64,000 nt of DNA from Bryobacterales bacterium (GTDB lineage Bacteria; Acidobacteriota; Terriglobia; Bryobacterales; Bryobacteraceae). Below, piece after piece: positions 26,331 to 35,745 of this stretch; the stretch's first letter is position 1; the number at the start of each line of letters is the position of its first letter. Position numbers and translations under genes: made by a program. The notes beneath the pieces were generated by a model. It was not told where the DNA came from, made no database searches, and saw only the letters and a list, made by a program, of their open reading frames with translations. Where the stretch lies: contig JAFAQY010000089.1 of the NCBI GenBank assembly GCA_019261985.1, positions 29,032-93,031 on the forward strand, given 5' to 3'.

Positions 26331-27314
26331 ATGTGTAAACTCGCGGTTAGCGCGGCTCTTGCCGCAAGCTTCGCACTGGCGCAAACGAAAGCTCCCGCCG
26401 GAGACGTAACCGGAGTCGGCAATTTCAGCCACATCGTGGCCGATCTCGATAAATCGCTCGCCTTCTATCGCGTCGTGCTGGGATTGGAACCAGTCGCTCC
26501 TCCGCGCCCCTTCGATCCCAACCCGGCGATTATGAAGCTCGGCAACACCTTGGGAGCGCAGTCGCGAATGGTGCAATTGCGGGTTCCCGGCTCGGAGCTC
26601 GGTGTCGAAATCATCGAATATAAGGACATCGATCGCAACCCCGCGCACCCGCGTTTTCAGGACCCCGGCGCGGCGAACCTGATCGTTCGGTTCCGCGATC
26701 TCGATTCGGTCCTCGCGCGAGTTAAAAACTCCCAAGCCCACATCCTGAGCGCCGGCGGCTCGCCGGGAGCAGTGCGCGGCTCCCGCGTGATCTTCATTCA
26801 AGACCCCGATGGCTTCATCTGCGAGCTGAGCGGACCGGAGACCCCGGCCGGCGGAACCGGCCCCAACGTTACGGGAGGCGGATTCGAGGTAACTGTAAAC
26901 GACGCCGGCAAGATCGGGAGTTACTACAAACCGCTAGGCTTCGACACGATTCCGGTGAGCGCATTCAATGCCGATAAGCTGATGACCGATACCGCTGGAA
27001 CACCAGGCGCCCAATTCCGGCAAACGAGAGCGGTTATCCCTGGAACATCGGCATTCATCGGATATATCGAATTCAAAGATATCGACCGCAAGCCGCTTCA
27101 AACGCGCGTGCAGGATCCCGGAACCGCAATATTGCAACTCACCGTCCGTGATTTGGATTCATTCCTTCCGAAACTCAAATCCGCTGGTTTCACCGTAGTC
27201 TCCACGGGCGGCGAACCCGTAGACATCGGCCCAAATGCCCGAATCGCGCTCGTCCGCGATCCGAACAATCTTTTTCTGGAGCTGATTCAGCGCCGCGCGG
27301 CGCCTCCCAAGTAG
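26331..27314 (+). CDS. secreted two-domain VOC/glyoxalase-fold protein
   Basis: About 327 residues from the ATG at 26331. The signal peptide is MCKLAVSAALAASFALAQ. Two VOC units follow: about 25-170 (VGNFSHIVADLDKSLAFYRVVLGLEPV ... FIQDPDGFICELSGP) and about 185-325 (GGFEVTVNDAGKIGSYYKPLGFD ... LVRDPNNLFLELIQR). Both share the phrase IEYKDIDR or IEFKDIDR, so they come from an internal duplication. The substrate is unknown. Several exported VOC proteins in one window are unusual. Confidence 0.87.
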   Translation: MCKLAVSAALAASFALAQTKAPAGDVTGVGNFSHIVADLDKSLAFYRVVLGLEPVAPPRPFDPNPAIMKLGNTLGAQSRMVQLRVPGSELGVEIIEYKDIDRNPAHPRFQDPGAANLIVRFRDLDSVLARVKNSQAHILSAGGSPGAVRGSRVIFIQDPDGFICELSGPETPAGGTGPNVTGGGFEVTVNDAGKIGSYYKPLGFDTIPVSAFNADKLMTDTAGTPGAQFRQTRAVIPGTSAFIGYIEFKDIDRKPLQTRVQDPGTAILQLTVRDLDSFLPKLKSAGFTVVSTGGEPVDIGPNARIALVRDPNNLFLELIQRRAAPPK

Positions 27315-27395
27315 GAATGAAGATTCGGTATGAAGCGAGCCTCGCTGTACCGAAACCGCCGCGGGGACAGCGGCCCAATCTGGCCGTTCCCCTAG

Positions 27396-27656
27396 TCACA
27401 CCAGACGGTCATATTCGGCGTGACCTCCGATCCAGTACCAGATAACGTGATCCTTCCGGACGACGCGCAAGGCGCGGTAACCAAGACCTATGCGGATTGA
27501 ATAGACGTCATCCTCCGCCTCTAGTTTCTTGAACTGCAGTCCGGGATGCCCTGGGTTGCTTTGAAATAAGCGGTAGGCGCGCTTCGCGTCCCGCTGAATC
27601 TCAGCCGGGAGGTCGTGGAATAAGCGCCAAAACTGCCGCGTGACGCGGGACTGCAT
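27396..27656 (-). CDS. RelE/ParE-superfamily toxin
   Basis: The product has 86 residues. The fold pattern VTRQFWRLFHDLPAEIQRDAKRAYRLF ... FKKLEAEDDVYSIRIGLGYRALRVV ... WYWIGGHAEYDRLV is that of RelE/HigB/ParE-like toxins, which either cut mRNA on ribosomes or inhibit gyrase. The start overlaps the stop of the upstream antitoxin (TAATG), the usual arrangement. Confidence 0.85.
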   Translation of the reverse strand: MQSRVTRQFWRLFHDLPAEIQRDAKRAYRLFQSNPGHPGLQFKKLEAEDDVYSIRIGLGYRALRVVRKDHVIWYWIGGHAEYDRLV

Positions 27657-27871
27657 TAAAGCAGTTGATCCAAAGGCAGTGTCTCACCCCTGGCGTCTTC
27701 CTCGAGAGCTTCCCGTGCCATGCGCCGAATCGTTTCACGCTTTTCCGGAAAACGCTTCTTCCAGCCTGCTTCATCGGCCAGGGATGCCAGAATCTGAGAT
27801 GCGATCGCGTCCTGCTCATCGGGCGGAAGAGCGGCAACCTTTTCTATCGCTTGCTCCAGTAGGCTGGACAC
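27656..27871 (-). CDS. antitoxin of RelE/ParE-type module
   Basis: This 71-residue, acidic, helical protein (LLEQAIEKVAALPPDEQDAIASQIL) is directly upstream of the toxin and overlaps it. Such small helical proteins with the phrase LPPDEQDAIA are commonly paired with RelE-like toxins. It should bind and neutralise the toxin and repress the promoter. Confidence 0.82.
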   Translation of the reverse strand: MSSLLEQAIEKVAALPPDEQDAIASQILASLADEAGWKKRFPEKRETIRRMAREALEEDARGETLPLDQLL

Positions 27872-27963
27872 GGTTTTATCTTAGCGCCTAAGCGCAACCG
27901 CGTACTTGGGAACGGCAGAGCGTTTCGAGCCACAGATCCATTCGCAGACCGTCTTCACGGAAA

Positions 27964-29495
27964 TCAGAAGGTCCCAGCTCCAGCCTCAGGAGTGATGTCC
28001 TTGACGTCGGTTGGGGTGACCGCTAGGACTCGGGCGTGGGCGCTAAGCAGCATCCTCTCCAGATCCTCCCGCGTGATCACCGGCACGTTCCCGCCTCGAC
28101 CAGTGGGAGCGGGTGTGCCTGGGGCCAATGCGACCCTCTCGGCCCCGACTAGCCGGAAAGGGTTGTCCTCGATCCCGCTGTCGAGAAGCTCCTGATCCAC
28201 GCCGGCGAGGACGATAAGGCTCTCGGGGTGCGGGCTGGCCGCATTCTTGACCGCACCAACGACGATTCTCATGCGCTCTGCGCGGCCGGCGAACCACTTC
28301 GTCTGTGCTTCGATCCCGGCGACGGATGCTAAGATATACGTAATTCCTACGGCCATTACAAGGGCGCGAATCGGCCCTCCGGCTTCCAGGGCGCTACAGA
28401 TTCCCCACCCCGCTAGCCAGGCGAGTCCAATGAACGGCAGCGTCAGATAATACGGCGTAACGTGATTGGTAAGCGGGAGGATCGGCGCCAGAAGCGCAAG
28501 GAACCAACCGACGCAGAACGCGGCGCTCCACTGTCTCCGCGCGGTGCGACGGACTATGAAACCAGCGAGCAGCAGTCCGGCGATCATTCCGACTGCCGCC
28601 GCTGGGCCACGATAGAGTGAGGAGTGCAACCGCACGGCAGCGCTCCCCGGTTCGAACACCCACGTTACGTAGCTCGCCCGCGAGGAGATGAGCCCCGCGT
28701 CAAAGTGCGTCTCGTAAATCGGCGACAAGACCTTAGGTATAAAGAAATAGTGGATTCCCGCGAAAGCGGCGGCGAGCCGCAAGCAACAGTGTTCCGCGCA
28801 GCCGTTTCCGATCCACAAACGCCGCGTGCAACGCAGCAAGCAGCGGGTAGACAACGGCCAATTCTAGGGCGCCGAATCCTAGCATGTAAAAGCACCACTC
28901 CGCGATACGCCATCGCCCACAGGCTCTGCCCCTGTCCTCCAGATCCGTCCAGCGCAGACGCGCGTAGAAGCCTGCGAGCAGAGCGACACCGCACAAGATC
29001 TGATTGTACGCCGAAGACCATGCAACCGCGATCACCGCGTTTGTGTTAGCGGCGCAGATGAGAGCGGCAACCGTCCCGGCGACCCGCGACCCCGCGACGC
29101 GGGCGCCGACCAGGGAGACCAGCACCAGAAGCAGCGCCCAGGTGGCTAGGGTCCAAATCCTGTAGGGCGTTGGGTGGAGGCCGAACATATTAAGAAAGAC
29201 CACGAAAAATAAGCGCTCGCTCACAACACGGACGGTTCCCTGCGCGTACGGGGTGAACAAGGCTTCGATCAGGCCTCGTCCGTTTCGCACCCCTGAAGCG
29301 AGGCCTAACCATGCGAAGTCGTCGCTCTGAAACCAGGTCGCCGGCACACCAGTAAATCAGAAGACCAAACAGCGGAGCAGGTAGGAGCCAAGCCACCGGC
29401 GGCAAAGGCAGGAATCGCTGGGGCGCTTCGTGGGTCGAGAACGGTCCAGGAAACCGGACCTTAGGCGCTCCTCTGGCCCCGTGAACGGCTTTCAT
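27964..29495 (-). pseudogene. membrane glycosyltransferase (GT-C type), two frameshifts
   Basis: Three pieces in different frames form one membrane protein. Piece 1 starts at 29495 (FLPLPPVAWLLPAPLFGLLIYW) and breaks near 29340. Piece 2 runs from about 29347 to 28770 (PATWFQSDDFAWLGLASG, then several helices). Piece 3 continues from about 28790 (AAAFAGIHYFFIPKVLSP) to 27964. The SDDF motif after the first helix resembles the acidic motif of GT-C mannosyl/arabinosyl transferases. Two independent frameshifts suggest a true pseudogene, or poor local sequence. Function in life was probably transfer of a sugar from a polyprenyl carrier (inference). Confidence 0.72.
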
Positions 29496-29507
29496 TGAGC
29501 GCCCACG

Positions 29508-30055
29508 TCAGCTACAGGAGTTGTAGCTCGTTGGATACGTCACATTTGTCGAGTTCGGCGCTGCAATGTTTATTCCATTGCCGTACATACATACGCCGGA
29601 GCTAAATACAGCCGTGTTGACCGTATCCAAATACACGCCATAGCCAAGATTTCCATCGATGTGAGGATCATCAAACGTGATGTAGCTACTCCCAGGCCGG
29701 GCCCGTCGTTGCTGTTATAGATGTCCTTTTTGGTGTCGCTGGGATCCCAGGGATCGCTCTGGGATATGTAGATGCCGCTTGCCGGCGGCCCGATCGGCAT
29801 CCCAAGTCCGCCAATCGTACTGAAGTATATCGTCCCGTTATGCCCGTGAACGCCGTTGTCGTAAAAGAAGTGATTGGCGCCGTAGATCTCGAAGCCGTCC
29901 GAGGGCGAAATGGCCTGCGTCGGGCACCCGTTTATCGGCTGCCCGCTGTCCTGCGGTGCCCCGTACACCAGGTTTGCGCCGAAGTAAACGTGCCGGCTCT
30001 GTGAGTCCGCCGCGCCAAAGGTGAGCAGATAAAGGTATTTACGGTAAGGTTTCAT
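29508..30055 (-). pseudogene. unidentified glycine/tyrosine-rich protein, frameshifted
   Basis: The ATG at 30055 follows aaggag. The frame reads VYFGANLVYGAPQDSGQPI ... DIYNSNDGPGLG and then falls into unlikely sequence. After one base shift near 29697 a coherent reading continues (SSYITFDDPHIDGNLGYGVYLD ... TYPTSYNSCS) to a TGA at 29508. The composition (Gly, Tyr, Asn, Ser) suggests an exported beta-rich or surface protein. No family recognised. Total length is not a multiple of three, confirming the break. Confidence 0.6.
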
Positions 30056-30317
30056 ATAAACTCCTTGACATGTAGCCACGCGTCGGCATTTAGCATTGCG
30101 AATTCAGCCGATTAAAAGACTGACCCTTCGGGAGAAAAATTGTATTCGACTGCCGCCTCTTTGCAACACTTTTTTTGGACACACTTTTTTTGGACACTGT
30201 GTCGCTAACATGTGATTTGTCGGTCCAAGTACCACGGGAGTTGTCCGGTCGAGCGACCCGCCGGGAACCTAAGGGGCGACGAAGCCCACGGCAGTATCCG
30301 CAGGAGAACTGGAGCGG
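30056..30317. other. intergenic region with 15-bp tandem duplication and probable IS left flank
   Basis: No gene is visible in these 262 bp. The 15-mer acactttttttggac occurs twice in direct tandem (30166-30180 and 30181-30195). The rest, up to the transposase-like ATG at 30318, probably belongs to the left end of the IS remnant that follows. No inverted partner was found. Confidence 0.5.
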
Positions 30318-30610
30318 ATGATCAAACTACAAGACGTGATATTGAAAGCGATTGCGGAAACGCATAAGCTGAATGGCGGCCGCGGAGATAGTGGGTGTAT
30401 CCGACCGCACCATGCGGCGGATGAAGCGTCGATACGCGGAATTTGCGTACGATGGACGGGTCGATCAACGCCGCGGGAAGCGCAGCGTTCACCGGATTCC
30501 GCTGGAGACGGCGGAAGCGGGCGCGGGGGTTACAAAGGAGCATTTCTATTTCAGCGGGCGGCACTTCCATAAGAAACTGAGCAAAGAGCACCAGATCGAG
30601 GTTGGCTATA
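30318..30610 (+). mobile_element. ISNCY-type transposase remnant (5' fragment)
   Basis: MIKLQDVILKAIAETHKLNG matches the usual start of ISNCY-family transposases. A frameshift near 30375 leads to AAEIVGVSDRTMRRMKRRYAEF, the helix-turn-helix, then YDGRVDQRRGKRSVHRIPLET and HFHKKLSKEHQIEVGYS. The rest of the transposase, with the catalytic DDE region, is missing. A single decayed end is all that remains, so the element is dead. Sequence from 30611 to 30765 is not recognised. Confidence 0.7.
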
Positions 30611-30765
30611 GCTCCAGTGGTTTCAGGACGAGCGGTATGACACTGCTTGTATTGTTTGCTCCACCAGACGCAACCAACGCGGCATGATATCCGGGGCGAA
30701 AGGCTCATGGTGATCCGGACATCCACCTAAAGTCCCTGCCTGAAACCTCCGATAAGAAATGCGTG

Positions 30766-31722
30766 ATGGATCAAACTCACGTTCTAGAGCCCCTGAGGCT
30801 AGCGCGAGCCCCGGGCATGAGCCTGGAAGCAAGATTAAGGCAGACACTCACGAGCTTTAATATCAGCCGCAGAAGCGCGATCAGAACGCTGCTGGATCTG
30901 CATGGCGAAAACCCGACCGCGTTCGCGCTCGCCGCGGCGAAGGTTCTTGCCGATCCCGATGCCGCCAATTCCATTGGGGGCTATTATCTTGCGGGGCTGA
31001 TTGGCCGCACCGACGGAATCATCGACCTGCTGCTGCACGCACGCATGCTTTCCGATCCGGACGCGCTTTCGCTGGCTCGCACGGTTGCGCGCGTCGATTC
31101 GCTGCTGGATATCCGGCTTATGCGCAAGATGATGCAGGATGCGGGAAACGACGCCGCGCTAGTGCCCGCGGCCATTGCGCGGCGCGCTCTCGCCCTTGTG
31201 GATGCAACCTCAGACTGTTCCCGGCTCACCACCCACTTGATGCGCTTGACCAGTCACCCCAGCGCGTACGTACGCTCGAAATCGGCCCTGCTCCTCGGGC
31301 GCGGGAACGTGAATCTAAACCGCGTCGAGCTTTTCATGCACTCGGAGGACAGCCGTACCCGCGCCAATGCCATCGAATCCCTGTGGGGCCAAAAGAGCCA
31401 GGAAGCGCGCGGCATTTTCCAGCAAGCTACCAGCGACCCGGACCGCCGCGTAGCCATAAACGCGCTGGTGGGGTTATGCAAAGCGGGCGGCGCGGATGCG
31501 ATTTCCAGGCTTCTTAGCCTGTTGCAATCCGAAGATCCCTTGTCGCGTAGAGGCGCAGTCTGGGCAATGGGACAGGTCGCCGATCCCGAATTTGCCCCCG
31601 TGCTGGAACAGCTACTCAACGATTCCGATCAACATGTCCGCAGCATGGCGGCTCGTAGCAGAGCCATGCTGCGCAAGCCCGCGCCTGCCCCTCCGCCCCC
31701 GCGCAGTGAACTGGTTTATTGA
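30766..31722 (+). CDS. HEAT-repeat protein
   Basis: This protein of about 318 residues is made of helical repeats. Clear HEAT/PBS-lyase-like units are HPSAYVRSKSALLLGRG, SEDSRTRANAIESLWG, DPDRRVAINALVGLCKAG, SEDPLSRRGAVWAMGQVAD and DSDQHVRSMAARSRAML. The C-terminus is proline-rich (RKPAPAPPPPRSELVY). There is no signal peptide or membrane helix, so a cytoplasmic scaffold is likely. It converges on, and overlaps by 7 bp, the broken response regulator, which could have been a partner. Confidence 0.8.
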   Translation: MDQTHVLEPLRLARAPGMSLEARLRQTLTSFNISRRSAIRTLLDLHGENPTAFALAAAKVLADPDAANSIGGYYLAGLIGRTDGIIDLLLHARMLSDPDALSLARTVARVDSLLDIRLMRKMMQDAGNDAALVPAAIARRALALVDATSDCSRLTTHLMRLTSHPSAYVRSKSALLLGRGNVNLNRVELFMHSEDSRTRANAIESLWGQKSQEARGIFQQATSDPDRRVAINALVGLCKAGGADAISRLLSLLQSEDPLSRRGAVWAMGQVADPEFAPVLEQLLNDSDQHVRSMAARSRAMLRKPAPAPPPPRSELVY

Positions 31723-32828
31723 ACGGCCTGCGCCTCGACAGACCTGCGTGAACGGACCTTCCACATATCGCCGGACGGGACAAGCCCCGCGAAATGAAGC
31801 AGGCTGTCCCGCAGGGAAGCCGTGATCTCCTGGCCTCTTCCGAGCAGGCAGGTTCCATCCGTTGCCCGAACATCTTCTCGGAGAACCATGCCCGGGCGGA
31901 GTCCACCGAGTGTAACGACTTTGGTTTCGTAAAACGCATCGCCTTCGGCCACATGAGCCAGAGCGTGAAGTACGTCGGGATTGTAGACACCATTCTTCGG
32001 ACGCATGCGCTTGACCGCCTCTTCCGGCGCGATCCCCGCCTCGATGAGTTCGTCAAAGTCGATCGCGGCCCTGAGCATCTGCGCTCCTAGCGCGACCCGG
32101 CCTAGTGAGCCGTCACTTGAATCAAGCGGAAAATCGCGAAAATTCTTCCGATGCTCGCCCACCATCTCGGCCACGCGCTGAAGCCCAGGGATCTGTTCCA
32201 ATATTCGTAATGTTGCCGCCACGGCCTCCCCCGGAACAAGGCGCTCGATTTGAGACAATCTTGCGGCAGCTTCAAACTCGGCCGCGTATCCGTCCATCTG
32301 AAATGCATTGTGCAATCCCTGGAGAATCGTCCAGATCCGCATTGAAACGCATAATGCCTCGGGACAGGCCGTCCGCAAAATCTCGGTCAGCAGCTTGATG
32401 CAGCCGATCCGCGTTTGATGCGTGAGCAGCCTTCCTTTTTTCACGAGCGCGTGCTGGCGCAACGCTAAGCTGAGTGTGTTCTCGAACACCTCGGGCGTAG
32501 AGTTCTTGACGAGAACTCGGAACACGTCTCTTTCATTCACGGCCGTCAAGGCCGCGGCGACGTCGCCGGGATCAGCCGCCAGAACTTGAAGCGCCTCCGG
32601 CGCCCGGGATTGAATTTACGCCAGAAATTCAGTTCCGCCCACCGGCGCCATTCGGAGCGCGGCGATCACAACGGCAAAAGGCCCACCGTGGGCGACTACG
32701 TCCAGCCCGTGCGCGAATCCCAACGCCGTACAAGGCCGAAACTCTTTCCAGGAGCGTCCGCGAAATTGCTCCAGGAAATCCGCATCGTCATCGACACATA
32801 AGATGCATGGGAGGTCGGGCATACGCAA
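31716..32828 (-). pseudogene. HD-type response regulator, interrupted by an in-frame stop
   Basis: Starting at 32828, MRMPDLPCILCVDDDADFLEQF is a receiver start. After VVIAALRMAPVGGTEFLA a TAA (32616-32618) occurs, but the same frame continues with IQSRAPEALQVLAADPG, AVNERDVFRVLVKN and a long helical output domain ending with LRPGMVLREDVRATDGTCLLGRGQEITASLRDSLL. The latter is typical of response regulators with degenerate HD output domains. The expected phosphoacceptor (SDLRM in relatives) is Ala here (AALRM). So the protein has lost both its phosphorylation site and continuity. The part after the stop could be expressed alone (274-277 residues from about 32549). Confidence 0.78.
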
Positions 32829-32927
32829 TCCTTGCGCCTGATTTACTTATCGGCTGTTCGAACGGCGTTCAAGCCGCGGACGCGTAATGGCCTTGAAGCT
32901 CGGCCAAGCGGCGCGGATAATGAATTC

Positions 32928-33143
32928 ATGAGCCTCAACCGTAGGGTTTCACTACGTATTTTGGCTGGAGCTGCCGCTTCGGGGCCAGCCGTGCTTGCCC
33001 AAACAGCCACGCCTCAGCCCCCCCGGCCAACCGATTCAGGCGTTCAGGCTGCCCGACAGGAACTTCAGGACAACGCGCGGCGAATTGCGCAGGTAAAGCT
33101 GCCCCGAAGCACCGAACCCGCGTTCAGGTTCTGGGCCCACTAA
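32928..33143 (+). CDS. small twin-arginine-signal protein preceding an amidase
   Basis: The product has 71 residues. NRRVSLRILAGAAASGPAVLAQ is a Tat-like signal with RR, followed by a short charged mature part ending VKLPRSTEPAFRFWAH. Such short proteins occur directly before amidase genes in acidobacteria; the role is unknown. The stop is 3 bp before the amidase ATG. A start further upstream (32832) is possible but gives a poor N-terminus. Confidence 0.7.
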   Translation: MSLNRRVSLRILAGAAASGPAVLAQTATPQPPRPTDSGVQAARQELQDNARRIAQVKLPRSTEPAFRFWAH

Positions 33144-33146
33144 CGC

Positions 33147-34577
33147 ATGGCTATCTCAAGCGACATCTTCTTCGCAACTATCTCCGAGCTCGGAGCCAAG
33201 CTGCGCGCTAAAGAGTTCTCCGCCGTGGAGCTGACGCGCTCCTATTGCGACCGGCTCGAACGTCTCGGGCCTCGCTTTAACGCGTTGGCCCTCTCCCTCC
33301 GTGAGCAAGCGCTGAGGCAAGCTCGAACCGTCGACGATGACTTGAAGCGCGATCGGACCCGTGGACCGTTGCAAGGTATTCCATACGCCGTTAAGGACCT
33401 GATCGCTGTTAAAGGAAAACCTACCACATGGGGTGCTAAGCCATTCGCCGGTCAAACCTTCGATGAAGACGCAAAGGTAGTCCAAAATTTGGATAAGACC
33501 GGCGCGATTCTAATCGGAAAGCTTGCCATGATCGAACTCGCCGGAGGCGGCGGGTATCGTTCGGCCGCGGCATCGCTTACCGGGCCGGGCCTGAACCCGT
33601 GGGATCGGACGCGCTGGAGCGGCGGCTCGTCGAGCGGTTCCGGCATCGCCACTGCCGCCGGACTGGCGGGATTCACCCTCGGCTCGGAAACCTCGGGATC
33701 GATCCTTACGCCCTGCGCCTTTTGCGGGGTCACGGGGCTTCGCCCTACCTACGGCCTCGTCAGCCGGCGTGGCGCGATGGCCTTGTCCTGGACGCTTGAT
33801 AAAATCGGACCGCTGTGCCGCTCGGCCGAGGATTGCGGCCTCGTTCTTGCCACCATCGGCGGGGGCGATGTGGAAGATCCAGGGTCGGCCGGCAAAAACT
33901 TCAAGTACTCGCCCCAATACGCGCGCAAGCCCGAAGAGATCACGATCGGCTACGCGCCGGTCGATTTCGAAGGCTGGACCGAACCGGACACCCGTCCGGC
34001 ATTTGTTGCTGCGCTCGCAGCAATGAAATCGCTCGGCTTCAAGTTCAAGGAAATCGAGCTTCCCGATTTTCCCTACGGCGCGCTGGTCCAGACGATAATC
34101 GCGGGCGAGGCGGGGTCGATTTTCGAAGACCTGATTCGCAGCGGCCGAGTGGATGAGCTTGCGGATAAGGATCAAATCGCGGGCCTCAAGGCAAGCCTGG
34201 ACCTTCCGTGCCTTGAATATCTCCGGGCCATGCGCGTGCGTTCGCTGGTGCAGGAAGCATTCCGCACCTTATTCCTGGATGTCGAGATGCTGCTCGCCCC
34301 CTCGCGCATGGGAGTGGCTCCAAAAGTTGCCGAAGGTCTCAACGGCGGCGGCACGCCGTTTCCGCCCCCTTCGTCGCGGGGGCTTACCGGCATAATCCCG
34401 GCCGGCAACCTCGCCGGTTTACCCGCGATATCGCTGCCGTGCGGATTCGCGAACGGCCTGCCCGTCGCGATCTCGGTGGTAGGGCGGCCATTCCAGGAAA
34501 ACCGGTTGTTGGATGTGGGCCGGGCATTTCAAAGCCAGACGGACTGGCACCGCCAGCGGCCGCCGCTAGGCGAATAG
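33147..34577 (+). CDS. amidase (amidase-signature family)
   Basis: This 476-residue amidase-signature enzyme is close to GatA in layout. The triad is K83 (PYAVKDLIAVKG), the cis-Ser pair around S161-S162 (WSGGSSSGSG) and nucleophile S185 (SETSGSILTP). No signal peptide of its own is visible, while the small coupled gene upstream carries a Tat-like signal. No gatB or gatC is nearby, so a role as a free amidase on small amides is more likely than Gln-tRNA formation. Confidence 0.92.
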   Translation: MAISSDIFFATISELGAKLRAKEFSAVELTRSYCDRLERLGPRFNALALSLREQALRQARTVDDDLKRDRTRGPLQGIPYAVKDLIAVKGKPTTWGAKPFAGQTFDEDAKVVQNLDKTGAILIGKLAMIELAGGGGYRSAAASLTGPGLNPWDRTRWSGGSSSGSGIATAAGLAGFTLGSETSGSILTPCAFCGVTGLRPTYGLVSRRGAMALSWTLDKIGPLCRSAEDCGLVLATIGGGDVEDPGSAGKNFKYSPQYARKPEEITIGYAPVDFEGWTEPDTRPAFVAALAAMKSLGFKFKEIELPDFPYGALVQTIIAGEAGSIFEDLIRSGRVDELADKDQIAGLKASLDLPCLEYLRAMRVRSLVQEAFRTLFLDVEMLLAPSRMGVAPKVAEGLNGGGTPFPPPSSRGLTGIIPAGNLAGLPAISLPCGFANGLPVAISVVGRPFQENRLLDVGRAFQSQTDWHRQRPPLGE

Positions 34578-34712
34578 GGGCGCCGCGGAGCTTGCCCCCG
34601 GGCGCGGCGAGAAAAAATCGGCTCATGCGCAATCCATCCCTCATCGATTTGCAGCGAGCCATTCCCGCGGCTCAAGAGCCGTGATAAAATTCACCCGAAC
34701 CCCTAGCAACAC

Positions 34713-35735
34713 ATGCCCGCGCCCATCAAGCTACAGCTCGCTATGCAGGGCGGCGGGGCCAAGATCGTTGCGCTCATGGCCGCTGTGCGAGCCGTGCAAG
34801 ATTTAGAATCGGCGGGAGTCATCAAGATCACCCGAGTCGCGGGGACGTCGGCCGGCGCGATCGTCGCGTGCATGTTTGCCGCCGGCATCGACATGAACAG
34901 CGCTCGTAAGCAGCTAGAGTCGATTTTCCGGGATGGCTTCGGCCAGCACTTCCCGCCCGCCGGCCCGTTGAAGCTTTACCAGCTCAGCAGAGGAAAGCGG
35001 CTATGGGACACCCAGCCAATTCGTAAAGCGCTCACGGAGATCTTCAAGACCTGTGGCAAAGTCGATTTCGGACAGTTGCGAATTCCGGCAACGGTCGTGG
35101 CTTCGGACCTCACCACTTCAGCGCGCATGGATTATTCAAAAGGCGATATCGTCTCGGCTCTCTTGCACTCCTGTGCGCTGCCGTTTTGCTTTCGAGTGTG
35201 GAACAGCAAGGGCAATGATAACCCGGTAATTGTCGACGGGGGAATCTGCGAGAATCTTCCCGCCGAAGTGTTGCAGGATGAAGCGGACCGGTGGGGGCAA
35301 GTGGTCGGACTGTCGTTCATGCCTCAGGCTTCGCCGGAACCTCCGGCCAGTCTGCTCGACTTCTCCCGAGCGTTGTTGGACACCGCCATTAATAACTCCA
35401 TGACCCGCGCGAAGCTGCGTCTGGGCTTGTCTCGCGTTCACGAGATCCAAACCGACTTAAACACTTTCGATTTCGACCGGGCGCTCAAGCTGAGCGATGC
35501 AGCCTGTGCGGATATTCAACGCAGCGCCGAAGGCTGGTTTAAGGATTTCGTCCAGAATACCGAGGCGGCCAGGGAAGGCCAGCGCGAGCAGTTAGTGAGG
35601 GCTGATGCATGGAAAACCCAGAGCATTGCCCTGATAGAATCCAGTCGGCGACATCTTCCGGGAGCAGCACAGCGACAGCCGAGTTATCTACGAACGGTGT
35701 GCTTTCATCGCCACGGCAGGATGCCTGGAAGGTAA
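34713..35735 (+). CDS. patatin-like phospholipase
   Basis: The product has 340 residues. The oxyanion loop MQGGGAK (11-17), nucleophile elbow GTSAG with S46, and dyad Asp in DGG (D175) are all present, so it should hydrolyse acyl esters of lipids. From about 307 on the sequence becomes arginine-rich and low quality (SSRRHLPGAAQRQPSYLR), while in another frame from 35638 a more natural sequence (GDIFREQHSDSRVIYERC) continues into the next gene. A frameshift that separates an original C-terminal part is therefore possible. Confidence 0.88.
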   Translation: MPAPIKLQLAMQGGGAKIVALMAAVRAVQDLESAGVIKITRVAGTSAGAIVACMFAAGIDMNSARKQLESIFRDGFGQHFPPAGPLKLYQLSRGKRLWDTQPIRKALTEIFKTCGKVDFGQLRIPATVVASDLTTSARMDYSKGDIVSALLHSCALPFCFRVWNSKGNDNPVIVDGGICENLPAEVLQDEADRWGQVVGLSFMPQASPEPPASLLDFSRALLDTAINNSMTRAKLRLGLSRVHEIQTDLNTFDFDRALKLSDAACADIQRSAEGWFKDFVQNTEAAREGQREQLVRADAWKTQSIALIESSRRHLPGAAQRQPSYLRTVCFHRHGRMPGR

Positions 35736-35745
35736 CCTCGATCAG

